A DNA stretch of 64,000 nt from Lingula anatina (GCF_001039355.2 NW_019775523.1:1-64000), one strand, 5' to 3'; positions 37,590 through 50,088 are shown, numbered from the stretch's first letter. Made by a program: numbers and translations. The notes: generated from the letters alone by a model not told the origin.

Positions 37590-37970
37590 GCAGCAATGTT
37601 GCGACCAAATTTGCTGCAAACTAAAAGTTTGCGGTAACTAGTTTGCAGGAGTTACCAAGAAAAATTTGTTTTGCTGCTGATTTGCAACCAATTTGCAATT
37701 ACAACTAGAGTTTGCAGATGGTTTGCAAGAAAATCCTTTATGTTGTGGCAAATTTGCGACAAATTAGAAGCAAATTTGCAAGTTTGCAGTAAGTTTGCAA
37801 GAAAGTATTCAAGGTCTTGCAAATCTGCAACAAATTTGCTGCAAATTTACAGCAAATGAGCAGCAAATTTGCTGTATATTGGCAAGAATTTCTCGCAAAT
37901 TTGCAGAAAATCTGTAGCAAATTTGCAGTGAATTTGCCAGATAGTTTGCGGCAAGTTTGATATTTTGCTA
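37590..37970. repeat. GCAAATTTGC-type degenerate repeat, copy 2
   Basis: Homologous to 22110-22425 but with about 70 extra bases of the same words near 37.82-37.89 kb, showing array length change. Confidence 0.8.
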
Positions 37971-38505
37971 AGGGTAAAATAGTTCTGTTTCACTGGATGC
38001 AAAGACTGAAAAGTGAACAATTCATACTTATGTATCAAAGCTAAAATAACATCTGTAAATGTTGCATAAATCTTTTGTCACGTCATTACAGGAACTGTAA
38101 TTATTGGTTACCACTGAAGCATTTGAAATGTATCAGTGAATGCTAAATATATGAAATCTTACGTTAATGACGCAATAATGGTTCATTGTTGGCATTTTGT
38201 CAATTTTCATCTAAGATGTTTTCAGATCCATGCAATATTATGATGCCCTTAAAACTGATATCAATTGTTTTTTACAAACTCGTTGTTAAGAGAAACATGT
38301 TTAAAGCATAAAATGTCCAATACAGTTTAGCAAAACAGGTAAAAGATAATTATATTCCATAAACTTTCATAATTGGGGATGTTTAAAAAACATATTTGCA
38401 AATATATTTCTTGAAATAATATGCAAGTCAAAATACTACTTTAAACGTTCATCATACAAAATGTTATAAAAATGTTAATACGTTGCAACGCCCCTGTACA
38501 CTATG

Positions 38506-38600
38506 TATATAAGTCGATGAGAAAGTTTGTGCCGTTGCCTGCAGACAAAGTTTGCTCTCAGGAGAGTAGTCTTGTCTTCCAGTCACTTAGCCAGGTTGGT
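38506..38600 (+). promoter_or_regulatory. Promoter and leader exon of array gene 5 (MVSYQ type)
   Basis: TATATAA at 38506-38512, then a segment conserved with 46.33-46.42 kb that ends CACTTAGCCAG|GT. It is probably the noncoding first exon. The donor here is GTTGGT, weaker than GTAGGT in gene 6. The coding exon has an acceptor (CATTCCAG) just before its ATG. Confidence 0.55.
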
Positions 38601-39073
38601 CAACTGTTTTATGTCATCTTCTAGACTTAGAATAATTTTCGGTAGGGTGTACTTGCCAGTTGCTTGTGTTATACTGGGTGAAATGTTTGGTATAAAATGT
38701 GATCAGCTCGGATAGATCAGCATCTTCCAGACAGTGTTTCCTAAGTTTTTGACCAAAGTAATGTTGCTTAAACCTACGACTGAGATCGTCTGAAGAACTG
38801 CGTCGATAAAGAGAGGTGCAAATGTATGACAGGTTTGGAAACCTTTTCAAAACCAACGTTCTATATTTTTGTGTTAAATCATATCCTTGCTCATTGCAAA
38901 GTAATTTAATCATGTTCATGTTTAATTTCTATGCTTCATTAAAACACATTCATTGCACTGGTTTGGGTGAAAGATCTGAACAGAAGAGTCTCCATTGTCT
39001 CAAAATCTGAGAGTAACATCAAGCGTTCAAAGTCATGACCTTAAACAACATTCTTCATTCCAGTTGCCTGAAC

Positions 39074-42000
39074 ATGGTCAGTTATCAGATCATCGTTGCC
39101 GTTGCTGTTCTGGGCAGTGTCTTGGCCGTGCCTCCACTTCCACCGCACTGGCCACCAAAACCTGCCCCTTCAGTGTACCGATACCGGTGGTCCGTGAACG
39201 GGCCGCGAGACGCATACTTCGTTCTCACAGAGGGTACGGTATCATTATATTATTTTAGTTCCACCGTACTTGCCCACAAAACCTGCATCTTCAGTGTACC
39301 GTTACCGGCTATCGGCGTATGCTGCATTGACACCAAGTTTGAAATTTTCATATCGGCATGTTCTATTATTCTCTTTTTGTAATCTTATTTTCATAAATTA
39401 TTTCTCATATCTTCAATATATAATTTATTAAAGTATTGTTAGGCTACCACAAGGCTGTATTCATTTTATGAAATAACCAGTAAAACTCCCATGAAATTCT
39501 CATCGTCTTCCAGCTAACTATTATGTATGTTAATTACGGCATCTTCTTCTACTTTCAGCTCAAAAAGACGGTAAGTGGACCTTCCTTTTTGTGTTGATTT
39601 TTTAAATCATGTGTATCATATGGACACATACAGTCCAATAATAACACAGTTACATTTCTGAACCGTGCTGAAATAAAACGCTCCAGATTACTGTTATGTT
39701 AACACAATATCGTTTCATCAATATTTGAATAGGTTTACATCGTTCCTTAATAATAAGATTTTTGGTTATTTTACAATTCCATCGTTTGTTAAGAATAAGG
39801 CATCTTATTTTGTTGATACCCTTATCTTACTTTCCAGAAATCTGTAAGGAGTGCAAGCCCCTTGGAAGTGGTCTTGGAGGCTTCTTTGCTATTGAGGATG
39901 ATCCAATCCACTACATTCGCTGTGTTCCTCTGGGTGACACTTGGCAGGTGCTCGTATTACACTGCTGTAATAACGCTCATCTTGGCGGTGGCAGCACGGA
40001 GTGGTATCAAGAAGATTTGACTTGTGTTCATAGTACACACCCGAATCCCTACCCCTGCGGTAAGTAATGTGCCTTTACTGTTGATTTATCCAGGACACAA
40101 TGGACAAATGCCCCCTTTAGCTTCCTCCTTAGCTTCCCCAAGAGGTGATTATAATTCATTTCCCAGATCTGTATAACAATTTTAAATGTTTTAAAATCAC
40201 GCAGGAAAAGCTCTGAATGCGACCGCATTATTGTTTCATTTTGTTTGTATCATTTTTTTTGTTGTTGTTGTTGTTGTTGTTGATTCATTCATTTTCCTTT
40301 TCTTTTAAAACTGGGCTGAAGTAAATGATTCAAAAAGTAAATTCTACAAGTATATCTTTCTTGTAATAAATCAGGAAACATAACAAGTTTGGGGGTTTGT
40401 ATAACTTCCATATTCCTTTATTTGGTGTGCCTTCCATATATCTTCTGTTTTACTTTTCAGAGGACTTTGACGACTCTTCGTGGGGCTCTCACACTTTTCC
40501 TCCGCTAGTGAATAACCGTAAGTTCAAGCAAATGTTAAACAACCTGTCGTCATTTCGCTTATTATTATTATACCCCAGACACACTAGAGGGGGGAATAGC
40601 TAGAATATCGTCGGAACGAAAATTCCTTGTTTATTCCTGGATATTAGAAGTCCGTTCTAAAAAATCTGAGTGCATTTCCAATATATAAGCCCATTCTTGC
40701 GCCCGGTCCGAATGTTTTGCTCATGCTCAAACTTTCGAAGAGCATTCCAATAGTCTATAAGTAGAGCAATATCCAATGGCAGTTGAAGTGTATTTAAACT
40801 GTACTATGAGTGCATGGTCATTTTTTGTCCTTTAAGAACGATTTTAATCTTACCATCGGTTACATTCATTTATTATATCAAATCGCTCATATTCCATTCA
40901 CCTATTTCCTAGCATTTTGGCCTCTGGTGTGGACCCCTCATTTGCCCTCCCTGGTTGAGGACAGAGACTATCCCTCTCCAGTCGCCCGCGTTTACACGGG
41001 GGTGTACACCTTCGCAGGTGGTCACGTGCAGAGGGGCTTCCGAACGAACGCTATAGGGAACACGGTACCGGCCATTGAATTCGACGGACAACAAGTCCCT
41101 TACCACGACACCGCGGAGGACTCTTACTCCCACATCGAGATCCCTTTCTTCCAGAACGCTGACTGGAGCCAGTACTTACCCGGGTTCACGATCACCCTTG
41201 GGTTCTGCGTGGACCCAGGTTCTCCACCAGACGCTGCCCTCATCACTAATGCTGACTGTAATTTCACCGCCTCCGTGGAGCTCACGCTTAGAGGTGGTAA
41301 CACACTTGAAGCCATGATCCGTACACAATATCTCCCAGAGAATACTGTTGATCTGCCTTTGCCAGCACGGGTAAGCAAGTTAAACTATTCCTGAGGAATA
41401 TTCTGTCACCTTTTTTAAAGTTTTCAAATTCCATCCACGCAAACATACATTCATAATGGAGTTAACATAACGTTTTTATGAAAAAAATATCTCTTTTGTT
41501 ATTTCAGCCAAGTGGTTGTTACTTCGCTGGATTTTCCTACACACGTGCTACCAACCAGATGCTTTTGTGGTTGGATGATAATACTTCAGACATAGAAACA
41601 GCCTCTGGTTTGTTCGTTTTCTATCTAATCAGAATGTTCGCATCAAATTTATACAGATGTATTTGTTAATATATATTTTTTAATTTCACTGCTATTATTT
41701 CTGTCTGATCCGTTGTGCGTCTTTGCATGGTTTGAGAAACGGCCTTCTACACGCAAGTGATCCATTTCCAGTGCATCATTGTATTCTCGAAAGTGCTAGA
41801 CTTTTTCCTTCTTCTTTCTTTTATCATTAAACAAGCGGGACAATTAAAATGAAATTATAATATTCAGGACCACCAAGGAAAATCAACCAAAATCCGCTAT
41901 TCTTCGGATACAGTTGCTATGGTTACCCTGATACAGCGCCACCACGTGCTCTGGATGGAGCCCTGGCTGCAGTACGTCTCTCTCTTTCTCTCTCCCTCTC

Positions 42001-42285
42001 CCTCTCTCTCTCTCTCATTTATTTTGCTAAACGTTTCCAATGTTTCCTTTTTGATAATCCTTTAATTGCTGAAGTTTCATAACGTGAAATATGATCTGTA
42101 AAATTAAATAAGTTTTGTGCGGTATCATTAAAAAAACCCTAATGTTCAGCAATCAAAATGTTTGTAATTTTTTTTCTGCTCGTGAACTCTGAGTTTGTAT
42201 TCTTCAGATTCATATCTGGGGTGACCGGGCAATGACCACAGCCGGAATGTACTTTGAATGTGTATTGGCTGGCTTCTGTGTATAG
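39074..42285 (+). CDS. Array gene 5 (MVSYQ type): secreted chitin-binding-like/LamG protein, complete
   Basis: Exons 39074-39233, 39559-39570 (12 nt, CTCAAAAAGACG), 39838-40059, 40461-40517, 40913-41370, 41508-41607, 41868-41971 and 42208-42285 give 396 aa. Start ATG 39074 follows a splice acceptor; the signal peptide MVSYQIIVAVAVLGSVLA is followed by a Pro-rich segment. The cysteine-rich exon starts EICKECKPLGSG. The 57-nt hinge is the longest of the array and is acidic and Ser/Thr-rich. LamG-like exons carry LITNADCNFTASVEL and end IHIWGDRAM...FCV. Compared with MAG-type copies it differs in leader, hinge and LamG loop lengths but keeps every intron phase. Confidence 0.8.
40261..40282. repeat. 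GTT microsatellite
   Basis: Seven GTT units in intron 3 of gene 5. Confidence 0.9.
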
Positions 42286-42413
42286 ATGCACCGTGGCAAG
42301 ACGGCGGCCAGATGAAGCCTCCTCGTTAGTTTAACAGTAGTTGTAGCTACGTTATTGTTTCAAATTTGATCCAAGACAAATTTGCTGTAAGATGATTCAA
42401 TTTTGAATGTTGC

Positions 42414-42419
42414 AATAAA
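42414..42419 (+). terminator. Poly(A) signal of array gene 5
   Basis: AATAAA 128 bases after the stop; the matching signal after gene 6 is at 50089. Confidence 0.7.
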
Positions 42420-43050
42420 TCCAAAAATTCAACTCATCAATTGTCTATTAATTGTGTTTGCTCCCAGTCTCTCTATCTCTCTCTGCCTCTCTCTCTCTTG
42501 TGCCTTATGCTTTTCTGTTATTTCTTGTCTCTTACTGTATCTCTCCTCATACTTTCTCAGCATACCTAGGGTCATGTATGATAAAGTGACAAGACAAGGC
42601 TATTCTCCGCGGTAAAATAACTGCTAGGGCTGTGGAGTTTGCCGCAGATAAAGAAAAAACACTTGAGTATGGTAGATTATTAATCAATACGCAAACCCAA
42701 AAATCAACCCATACAAACAAGATATCTGTGAAATCCATCTTCAGAACAAGAACAGATGATGCCAATACCTTTCTGGATAGTCCCCTGTCGATAGTCCCCT
42801 GTCTTACTAACTAGCAAACACAAATTTACTTTGACTTTTACTTTAAGACCTATTGAATATTCTTAATTAAGACGGGTGATACATAGTTGAGGAGTTAACG
42901 GGTGACTAGAAGGTCCTGTTCTCTTCTTTATGTTTACTTCTATTACTCACTCGAATATTTGCAGGTTGAATTGGTCCTGTATAATTGCTGTGAAACAAAA
43001 TGTCAAATAAGGTTCTGTAGTGATAGGGTTTGCAAGTATCCACCAGTTTC
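42420..43050. other. Spacer after array gene 5
   Basis: Homologous to 50.1-50.5 kb as far as about 42.87 kb (CT-rich, then a shared block), then to 36.09-36.18 kb. No gene seen. Confidence 0.6.
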
Positions 43051-43099
43051 TATGTACATACATGTACACAGATGTGTCTGTACATAAAGCCGTTCCCTG

Positions 43100-44850
43100 C
43101 GTCTGTCGTCGCCGTGCACTATTACCGATAACACGATAAGTGGAAAACCGTTTTACCTTTTGGTTTGAAACTTACAGAAGAGATAAAAATTCAAAATATG
43201 CAGGCCACGTTCGAAAATCTGCATGATCAGGCCATTTTTTATTGTTATGCTGTTTTTTTTTCACTTTTTCCATCATAAATGCAACACTGATGACACATTT
43301 CAAGGAAAATCAATAAGCCTTCTATCTTAAAACCTACAGGAGTGATTCATCTTACTAAACACAGGCGGAGTTTGAAAATCAACTTGATTGGACCATTTTT
43401 TCCAAAGGTTATGCTTTTTTGCCTTTTTTTTTTGGCATACCGTATATGCAACACTGATAACAGTTTCAAGGTAAAACGGTCAGCCTTGCAACTCCCAGGA
43501 GTGATCAATCTTATTAATATACAGATCAAGTTAGAAAATAAGCTTGATGGATTTAGTTTTGATTAAATTATGCCTTTTTTTGTATATAAGTATTTTTACC
43601 TCAGGTTTCATCTTAGGCATGTTAACGTACTAGCATTATTGAGCTAATTAGATAGACCCTACGTAGCAGTGTTCTTTTGACATTTTCTGCCTCTTTACAA
43701 TATTCTTAGTTGATTATATAAAAATGATGGTAAATTTGTTATTGTGTATTGTGTAGTAAAGTGCCAACAATGGAAATAAACCCATATTATTGCAGTTTGT
43801 CAGATTCAATTATTCACTATGTTCAGAATCTCATAATGGAGCAATTGGACATATAAAATTGTTCTATCGATATTTTTCCTATGTAAACAATTTTCTTAGT
43901 TGATCATGTAAAAATGACAGTCAATTTATTATTATAATTATTATTATTATTATCTTTTTTTGATAATAAAAGTGTTGAAAATGGAAATAACTCAATTCGG
44001 TACAGTTATATCTTGTTTACATTTTGTCATCCTCAAGGTTTGACTCTGAATTTCCATGGCCCTGAAGACTTTTGCTAGTCACATTTTTTGATTATCCATG
44101 CCACTTTCATTTTATTATTCAAAATTGAGGGTATTTATGCTGTTCAGGATTATGTAATATTGCATCAAAATTGAAGAAAACCCTGTTCCTGACATTGCCT
44201 CCATAGTGACTTTTAAAGCAAAGCCATGTCACTTACTCTTTTCAAACTTACCGAAAAGTAGCATAGGACTAAAATGTAGATTTCTGGAAGTTATACAGTT
44301 TTTTTGTGATAATTTAATTTTTCACATATCGACATTTTCAAGGTGTGACTTTGAACTTCCATGAGCTATGAAGACCTTTGCTAGTCACATTTTCTGAATA
44401 TCCATGATACTTTATCGAAAATTGATTGCCATTATGCTGTTAAGCATTATGTAATTTTGCATCAGAATTGAAGAAATCCCGATTTTGGGCCTCCATAGTG
44501 ACCATTAAAGAAAAACCATGTCACTTACTCTTCCTAAACTTACAGGAAAGAAACACAAACTAAAATACAGCCCGAGTTGGAAAAGCAGGATTGACATACG
44601 GCTCAAATAAAAAACCAGCACTGTTGGATTATCATATTTTAAAGCATGAATGTAATTTTTGGTGATAATTTCATTTTTCTCATTCAGATATTTTATAAGT
44701 GTGAACTTGAACTCTCATGGGCCTGAAGCCTTATGTTTTTATCAGTATTACCTGTTGTGCATAATTAAAATTTGATGTTGAATTTGCATTTTAGCATAAT
44801 GCATTATTGCATCAGAATTGACAATATCCTATTTTGTGCATTATTATTTT
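43100..44850. repeat. Tandem satellite-like block (about 165- and 305-355-bp periods)
   Basis: GCAACACTGAT recurs at 43281 and 43448 within a repeat of about 165 bp (43170-43585). TGACTCTGAATTTCCATGG, TGACTTTGAACTTCCATGA and a diverged third copy start near 44041, 44346 and 44702, each followed by CTAGTCACATTTT-like and TTGCATCA-AATTGA words. The block interrupts spacer sequence contiguous at 36.18-36.21 kb. Confidence 0.7.
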
Positions 44851-44899
44851 TCTGCTTTTTGCCTGTACATTTGACAGCTTTGCTGCCTTGTTTTTTTAT

Positions 44900-46300
44900 T
44901 TATTTATCCAATATTGATAAAGACACCCTTCACATTTATACATTGACAATACCGGTTGCACCCAGTTTAAAAATTTTTATTCCTATTATTTTTCTGTTTT
45001 CCTTTTCTCACGTTAAAACGCGTAGCCGGTAAGAATGAATGTTTAATAAATACACCGATTACATAACGCCACGATCAAATGGACCAAGCACTTAACAGAC
45101 AGGGATGAATAATTCAACGGAAAACCCCTGAAGTGCTAACTTAAAGGGTGACATAACTTATGTCTTAAGGCGTCATAAATACGGTGAATAATTAATTTTA
45201 TGACTTAAAGTGCTTCTTCAGGTTGTTCGTACCCATGTATTTATGAAGTTGTTTGTCGGAATAATTTTACTAAGCGTCCTCCTGCTCATCTTTAATCATG
45301 ATTATTTTTAAGTGCAATTTCATCTCCATAACATATTCATAGTGCAGTAATAGTGCCAACATTCATTAGGACATGATTCATGACAGGCAGGTTGTATGTA
45401 TTATGCAGTCATACTCAATGATATATCGTGGATAACCAAGGAGACATCGCTCTCCCAGTCAAGTATTTTATTTTATTGAAGTGTTCTAATAATAGGGAAA
45501 TCAGTGGTAAAGATTCGTGCCAAATTACATGAAGAAATCTACTTACCGCCATGTTGAAATGACAATTTTTGGGGGCTGAGATGAGTAAAGGAATTAGACT
45601 GATTGAAATGTTGCATACTATACTCCCAAGATTTTGATGTCTATCTAAATCACCTTTCTCAGGGAAAGAGGTAATATCACAGTATATCCTCTATCCATGA
45701 CATGTGCTTGTTACCTTCGATCATCATAAAGGTGCCCTATACCTGTAGATACCCTGTTACACATAGTTATATTGGAGCTGTTGAATGAGGAAAATTACTG
45801 CTTTATCACCGCATAAAATAATTCTGATTTATTTAACGCGAAGACTGAAAAGTGAACAATTCATACTTATATACCAGAACTCATATACCACCATGTACAA
45901 ATGTTGCATGAATCTTTCACCACGTGTGGAAAACACATCAACTGTAATTATTGGTTACCACTGAAGCATTGTAGGCTAAAGGTGTTAGTGGATTAAAGAT
46001 ATGAAATCTAATGTCTCATTCTTGGCATTTTGTCAATTTTCATCTAAGATGTTTTCAAGTTCATGAAAAATTATGGTGCCCTTTCAACTAATGTCAACTG
46101 TTTATTGCAAACTCGTCGTTAAGAGATACATGATTAAAGCATATAATGTCCAATACAGATTAGCATAACAGGTAAAAGATAATCATATTCCAAAAACTTT
46201 TATAAATGAGGATGTTTGAAATATATATTTGCAAATATCTTCCTTGAAATAATATGCAAGTCAAAATACCACTTAAACGTTCATCATAAAAAAAGTGATT
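44900..46300. other. Duplicated spacer before array gene 6
   Basis: Homologous to 36.5-38.5 kb, without the AAGGGAGG MITE, the 1.86 kb element or the GCAAATTTGC block. No gene. Confidence 0.6.
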
Positions 46301-46329
46301 TATACGTTTCAACGCCCTGTACAATGTCC

Positions 46330-46421
46330 ATATAAGTCGAAGAGAAAGTCTGCGTCGTTGCCTGCGGACAAAGTTTGCTCTCAGGAGAGTAGTCTTGTCT
46401 TCCAGTCACTTAGCCAGGTAG
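46330..46421 (+). promoter_or_regulatory. Promoter and leader exon of array gene 6 (MVSYQ type)
   Basis: ATATAAG at 46330-46336, then a leader exon conserved with gene 5 ending CTTAGCCAG|GTAGGTCAA, a good donor. The matching acceptor is CATTTCAG just before the start-codon exon. Confidence 0.55.
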
Positions 46422-46822
46422 GTCAACTGTTTTGTCATCTTCTAGACTTGGAAGTTTCGATGGCTCGTGTTATAGATATTTGATTTAAAATGGATAGTTC
46501 GGGTAGTTCAGCATCTGTATGTTTGCGTTTTCGAGCAAAGCAGTGTTGCTTAAACTCCGGAGAGAGATGGTCCGACGGACAGCGGCGATATAGAGAAGTG
46601 GGTCTTTAATATAAGAATTCTCCGTATAATCACCTCTCCCTTGCAAAGTATATAACTCACTAGTTATTACAAACAGCTTCATTAAAAACAAATTTATTGC
46701 TGTTGGTTAACAAAAAAAATGACCAGGAGAGTTCATTGTGTCAAAAATAAAGGATAAACAATACAAGGTCGGATTTGCCAATTATAATTAAAACAACCGC
46801 TTTTCATTTCAGTTGCCTTAAC

Positions 46823-49800
46823 ATGGTCAGTTACCAGATCATCGTTGCCGTAGCCGTTCTGGGCAGTGTCTTGGCCGTGCCTCCGCTTGCACCGTACTGG
46901 CCCCCAAAACCCGCCCCTTCAGTGTATTCTTACCGGTGGTCCGTGAACCCGCCAGCATTTCTTTACAATGCTCTGACACCAGGTGTGGTATTATGATATC
47001 AGCTTGTTCTGGCATTCGCTTTGTAATCTTTTTTATTTATCTTGTTTTTTCATATTCACCAGATATATTTCACTGAAGTATCGTTAGGTCATGGCAACAT
47101 ATTTGTTCTTGTTTTATTGAAGAGAAGACTGTAAGGAAACCTTAAAAACTAATCTAGGTTACTGTCACGTGATATACTCATCGTCTGCCAGCTAAGTTTT
47201 ATATATATTAATCGCGGCATCTTTTCTACTTTCAGCTCAAAAAGACGGTAAGTGGTCTTTCTTTTTTGAGTTAATATATCATGTTTATCATGTAGACATT
47301 GTGCAATAGTTAAACAGACGCATATTAACCCTGTTATATGTCAACACATTACCATTTCCACAATGTGAATTTGAATAGATTTACATCCTTTTTGCAGGAT
47401 AAGAAATATTATTTGATTATATTACACTTTCATCTTTTCTCAAGAATAGGGATATTATTTATCGATTCCCTTATCTTACTTTCCAGAAATCTGCAAGGAG
47501 TGTAAGCCTCTTGGCAGTGGCCTTGGCGGCTTCTTTGCTGTCCATACTGACCCAGTCCACTATATTCGCTGTGTTCCGCAGGGTGACACTTGGCAAGTGT
47601 TTGTATTACACTGTTGTAATAACACCAATCATGGCGGCGGCAGCACTGTGTGGGACCAAGAAAATTTGAATTGTGTTCACAACGATCTTATTCCCAATCC
47701 CTATCCATGCGGTAAGTAATGTGCTTTGTAGTTACAAACATGTACCGAAGATTAATCCAAGGCAAATGTCTCACACCATCGCCTATTCTATAAATGTCTA
47801 TGGTGTAGGGCGAGGCGAAAATATTGTTTACACTTGTGCTCCTCATTTACTCTTTCTCTTCCTCCCCCCCCCCCCCCAGCCTTTTCAGCCAAAGATTGGA
47901 TTTCCTAGTGAGCCATGCGTTCAGTGTCCGGCTGTACTAGAACTATGAATCTTTTAGTCAATTTCCATTTTAAATTTGAAAGGACAGTCCCCGGTTTGAT
48001 AAGTGCTTACTAATGACAGATTGAAGAAACTGGATCTGAACCGAAGATTACTTGACTACAGAGCAGAGCGCTTTTGCATTCGATGTTTAGCCTCTTAAAA
48101 CAGACTAGTTGTTACACAGTCGTATGTCAACGTTAAGGGAAATGGAGTGGGTTGAGCAGGCGATTAAAAAATTTGCATCTATAGGTCCATCAAAATTCTC
48201 ATATGTATACTTTCCACAAATAATCCTGTTAAGAAAAAGGGACGTTGGTAAAATAACAGGCAATATTGATGAAAATCACGTAAATGTTATATCTTTCAGA
48301 GGGTTTTACTGATTGGCCTACCCACACCGTACCGCATGTTCGTAAGTATCTACATAGTAAATATAGAGGGTTTTACTGATTGGCCTACGAGAGTAAGCTT
48401 TATTTGTTCAAACTGGTGTGTCACTGATCATTTTATATTATTATTCTTAGTCGCTTTTACTTTTACGCTGCATTTCATTACATGAGCACTGAAACCCGCA
48501 GTTTTTGGCGCATATAGTAGTCTTTAGCACTTCAACTCTGAGTGGAATCTAGCGTCAAATCCCGTGATGATTTCGTACTTAAAAAACCGATTTTGTTAGT
48601 TTAGAGTTATTGTATATATATAAATCAAATCACTCATATTCCATTCACCTATTTCCTAGCATTTTGGCCTCTGGTGTGGACCCCTCATTTGCCCTCTCTG
48701 GTAGAGGACAGAGACTATCCCACCGGTGCCGTCGCCCGCGTTTATACGGGGGTGTACACATTCGCTGGTGGGCACGTGATGATGGGCTCTCGAACGAACG
48801 CTATAGGGAACGCGGTACCGACCATTGAATTTGACGGACAACAAGTCCCTTACCACGACACCGCGGAGAACTCCCACTCCCACATCGAGATCCCATTCTT
48901 CCAGAACGCTGACTGGAGCCAGTACTTGCCCGGGTTCACGATCACCCTGGGGTTCTGCGTGGACCCAGGTTCTCCAGCAGACGCTGCTCTCATCACAAAT
49001 GCTGACTGTAATTTCACCGCCTCCGTGGAGCTCACGCTTAGAGGTGGTAACACGCTCGAGGCTATGATCCGCACTCAAGGTGGCCCCGAGGATAAAATTG
49101 CTCTGCCTTTACCAGCACCGCGGGTAAGCCAGTAAAACTACTATACTGAGGAATATCCTGTCATCTTTTAAAATTTTTTAAAACATTGCAACATTTTCTA
49201 TCAAATCAAATTCCATCCAAGCACATAGATAGTCAAATTTGGGGTTAACATAACTTTTTTATGAAAAAACATCTATTTTGTGATTTCAGCCAAGTGGTTG
49301 TTACTTTGCCGGATTTTCCTACACACGTGCTACCAACCAGATGCTTTTATGGTTGGATGATGATACTTCCATACCAGGAATAGCCTCTGGTTTGCTCTTT
49401 TTCTATTTTATCAGACTGTTTCGTATCACATTTAGAGATTGTTTATATAAATAATATTTTATCATTGCAATTATTTTTGTCTGGTCAGTTGTGCCTCTTT
49501 TCAAGGTTTGAGAAACGATTTTCTTTACAGGACATCATTTCATTGTCCAAGACTTGTTTTTCTTTTCCTTTTTATTGTTATCAGCAAGAGCATGGGAATT
49601 TAAAGCGAAATCTATTTTACAGGACCACCGAGAAAAATCAACCAAAATCCGCTATTCTTCGGATACAGTTGCTATGGTTACCCTGATACAGCCCCACCTC
49701 GTGCTCTGGATGGAGCCCTGGCTGCAGTACGTCTCTCTCTCTCTCTTATATATATTTGGCTAAAAGCTTCTAATGTTTCCTTTTTGATAATCATTTTATT

Positions 49801-49970
49801 GCTGAACTTTCAAACACAAAATTTGATCTGTGTTGGAAAAATGTTGGAAATTTTTTTCTGCTCGTGAACTCTGAGCTTGTATTCTTCAGATTCATATCTG
49901 GGGTGACCGGGCAATGACCACAGCCGGAATGAAAAGTGAGTGTGTAGCGGCTGACTTCTGTATACCATAG
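46823..49970 (+). CDS. Array gene 6 (MVSYQ type): secreted chitin-binding-like/LamG protein, complete
   Basis: Exons 46823-46982, 47236-47247 (12 nt), 47487-47711, 48300-48341 (hinge, 42 nt), 48660-49123, 49290-49389, 49623-49726 and 49890-49970 give 395 aa. The signal peptide is the same as in gene 5. The cysteine-rich exon reads EICKECKPLGSGLGGFF, with VHTDP where others have VE(G/D)DP. The hinge is aromatic and Thr-rich (EGFTDWPTHTVPHV), unlike either gene 5 or the MAG type. The LamG-like domain is close to genes 2 and 5. It ends DFCIP and TAG. The acceptor and first half of the hinge exon are partly repeated 66 bases downstream. Confidence 0.8.
48365..48388 (+). repeat. Partial duplicate of the gene 6 hinge exon
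   Basis: AGAGGGTTTTACTGATTGGC and the next four bases repeat the start of the exon at 48300, but without a pyrimidine tract or donor, so it is probably not spliced. Confidence 0.75.
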
Positions 49971-50088
49971 GTGCACCATGGCAAGACGGCGTTCTGATGA
50001 AGCCTTCAACAGTAGCTTTAGCTACGTTATTGTTTCAAATTTGATCCGAGACAAATTTCCTGTAAGATGATTCAATTTTAAATGTCTT

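Larger units (their letters stand above)
33622..38500. other. Duplicated spacer after array gene 4
   Basis: Homologous in order to 17.2-22.6 kb, minus the 1.86 kb element and plus the 34.59 kb insertion. No gene recognised; the frame at 34766-34978 lies inside the insertion. Confidence 0.7.
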
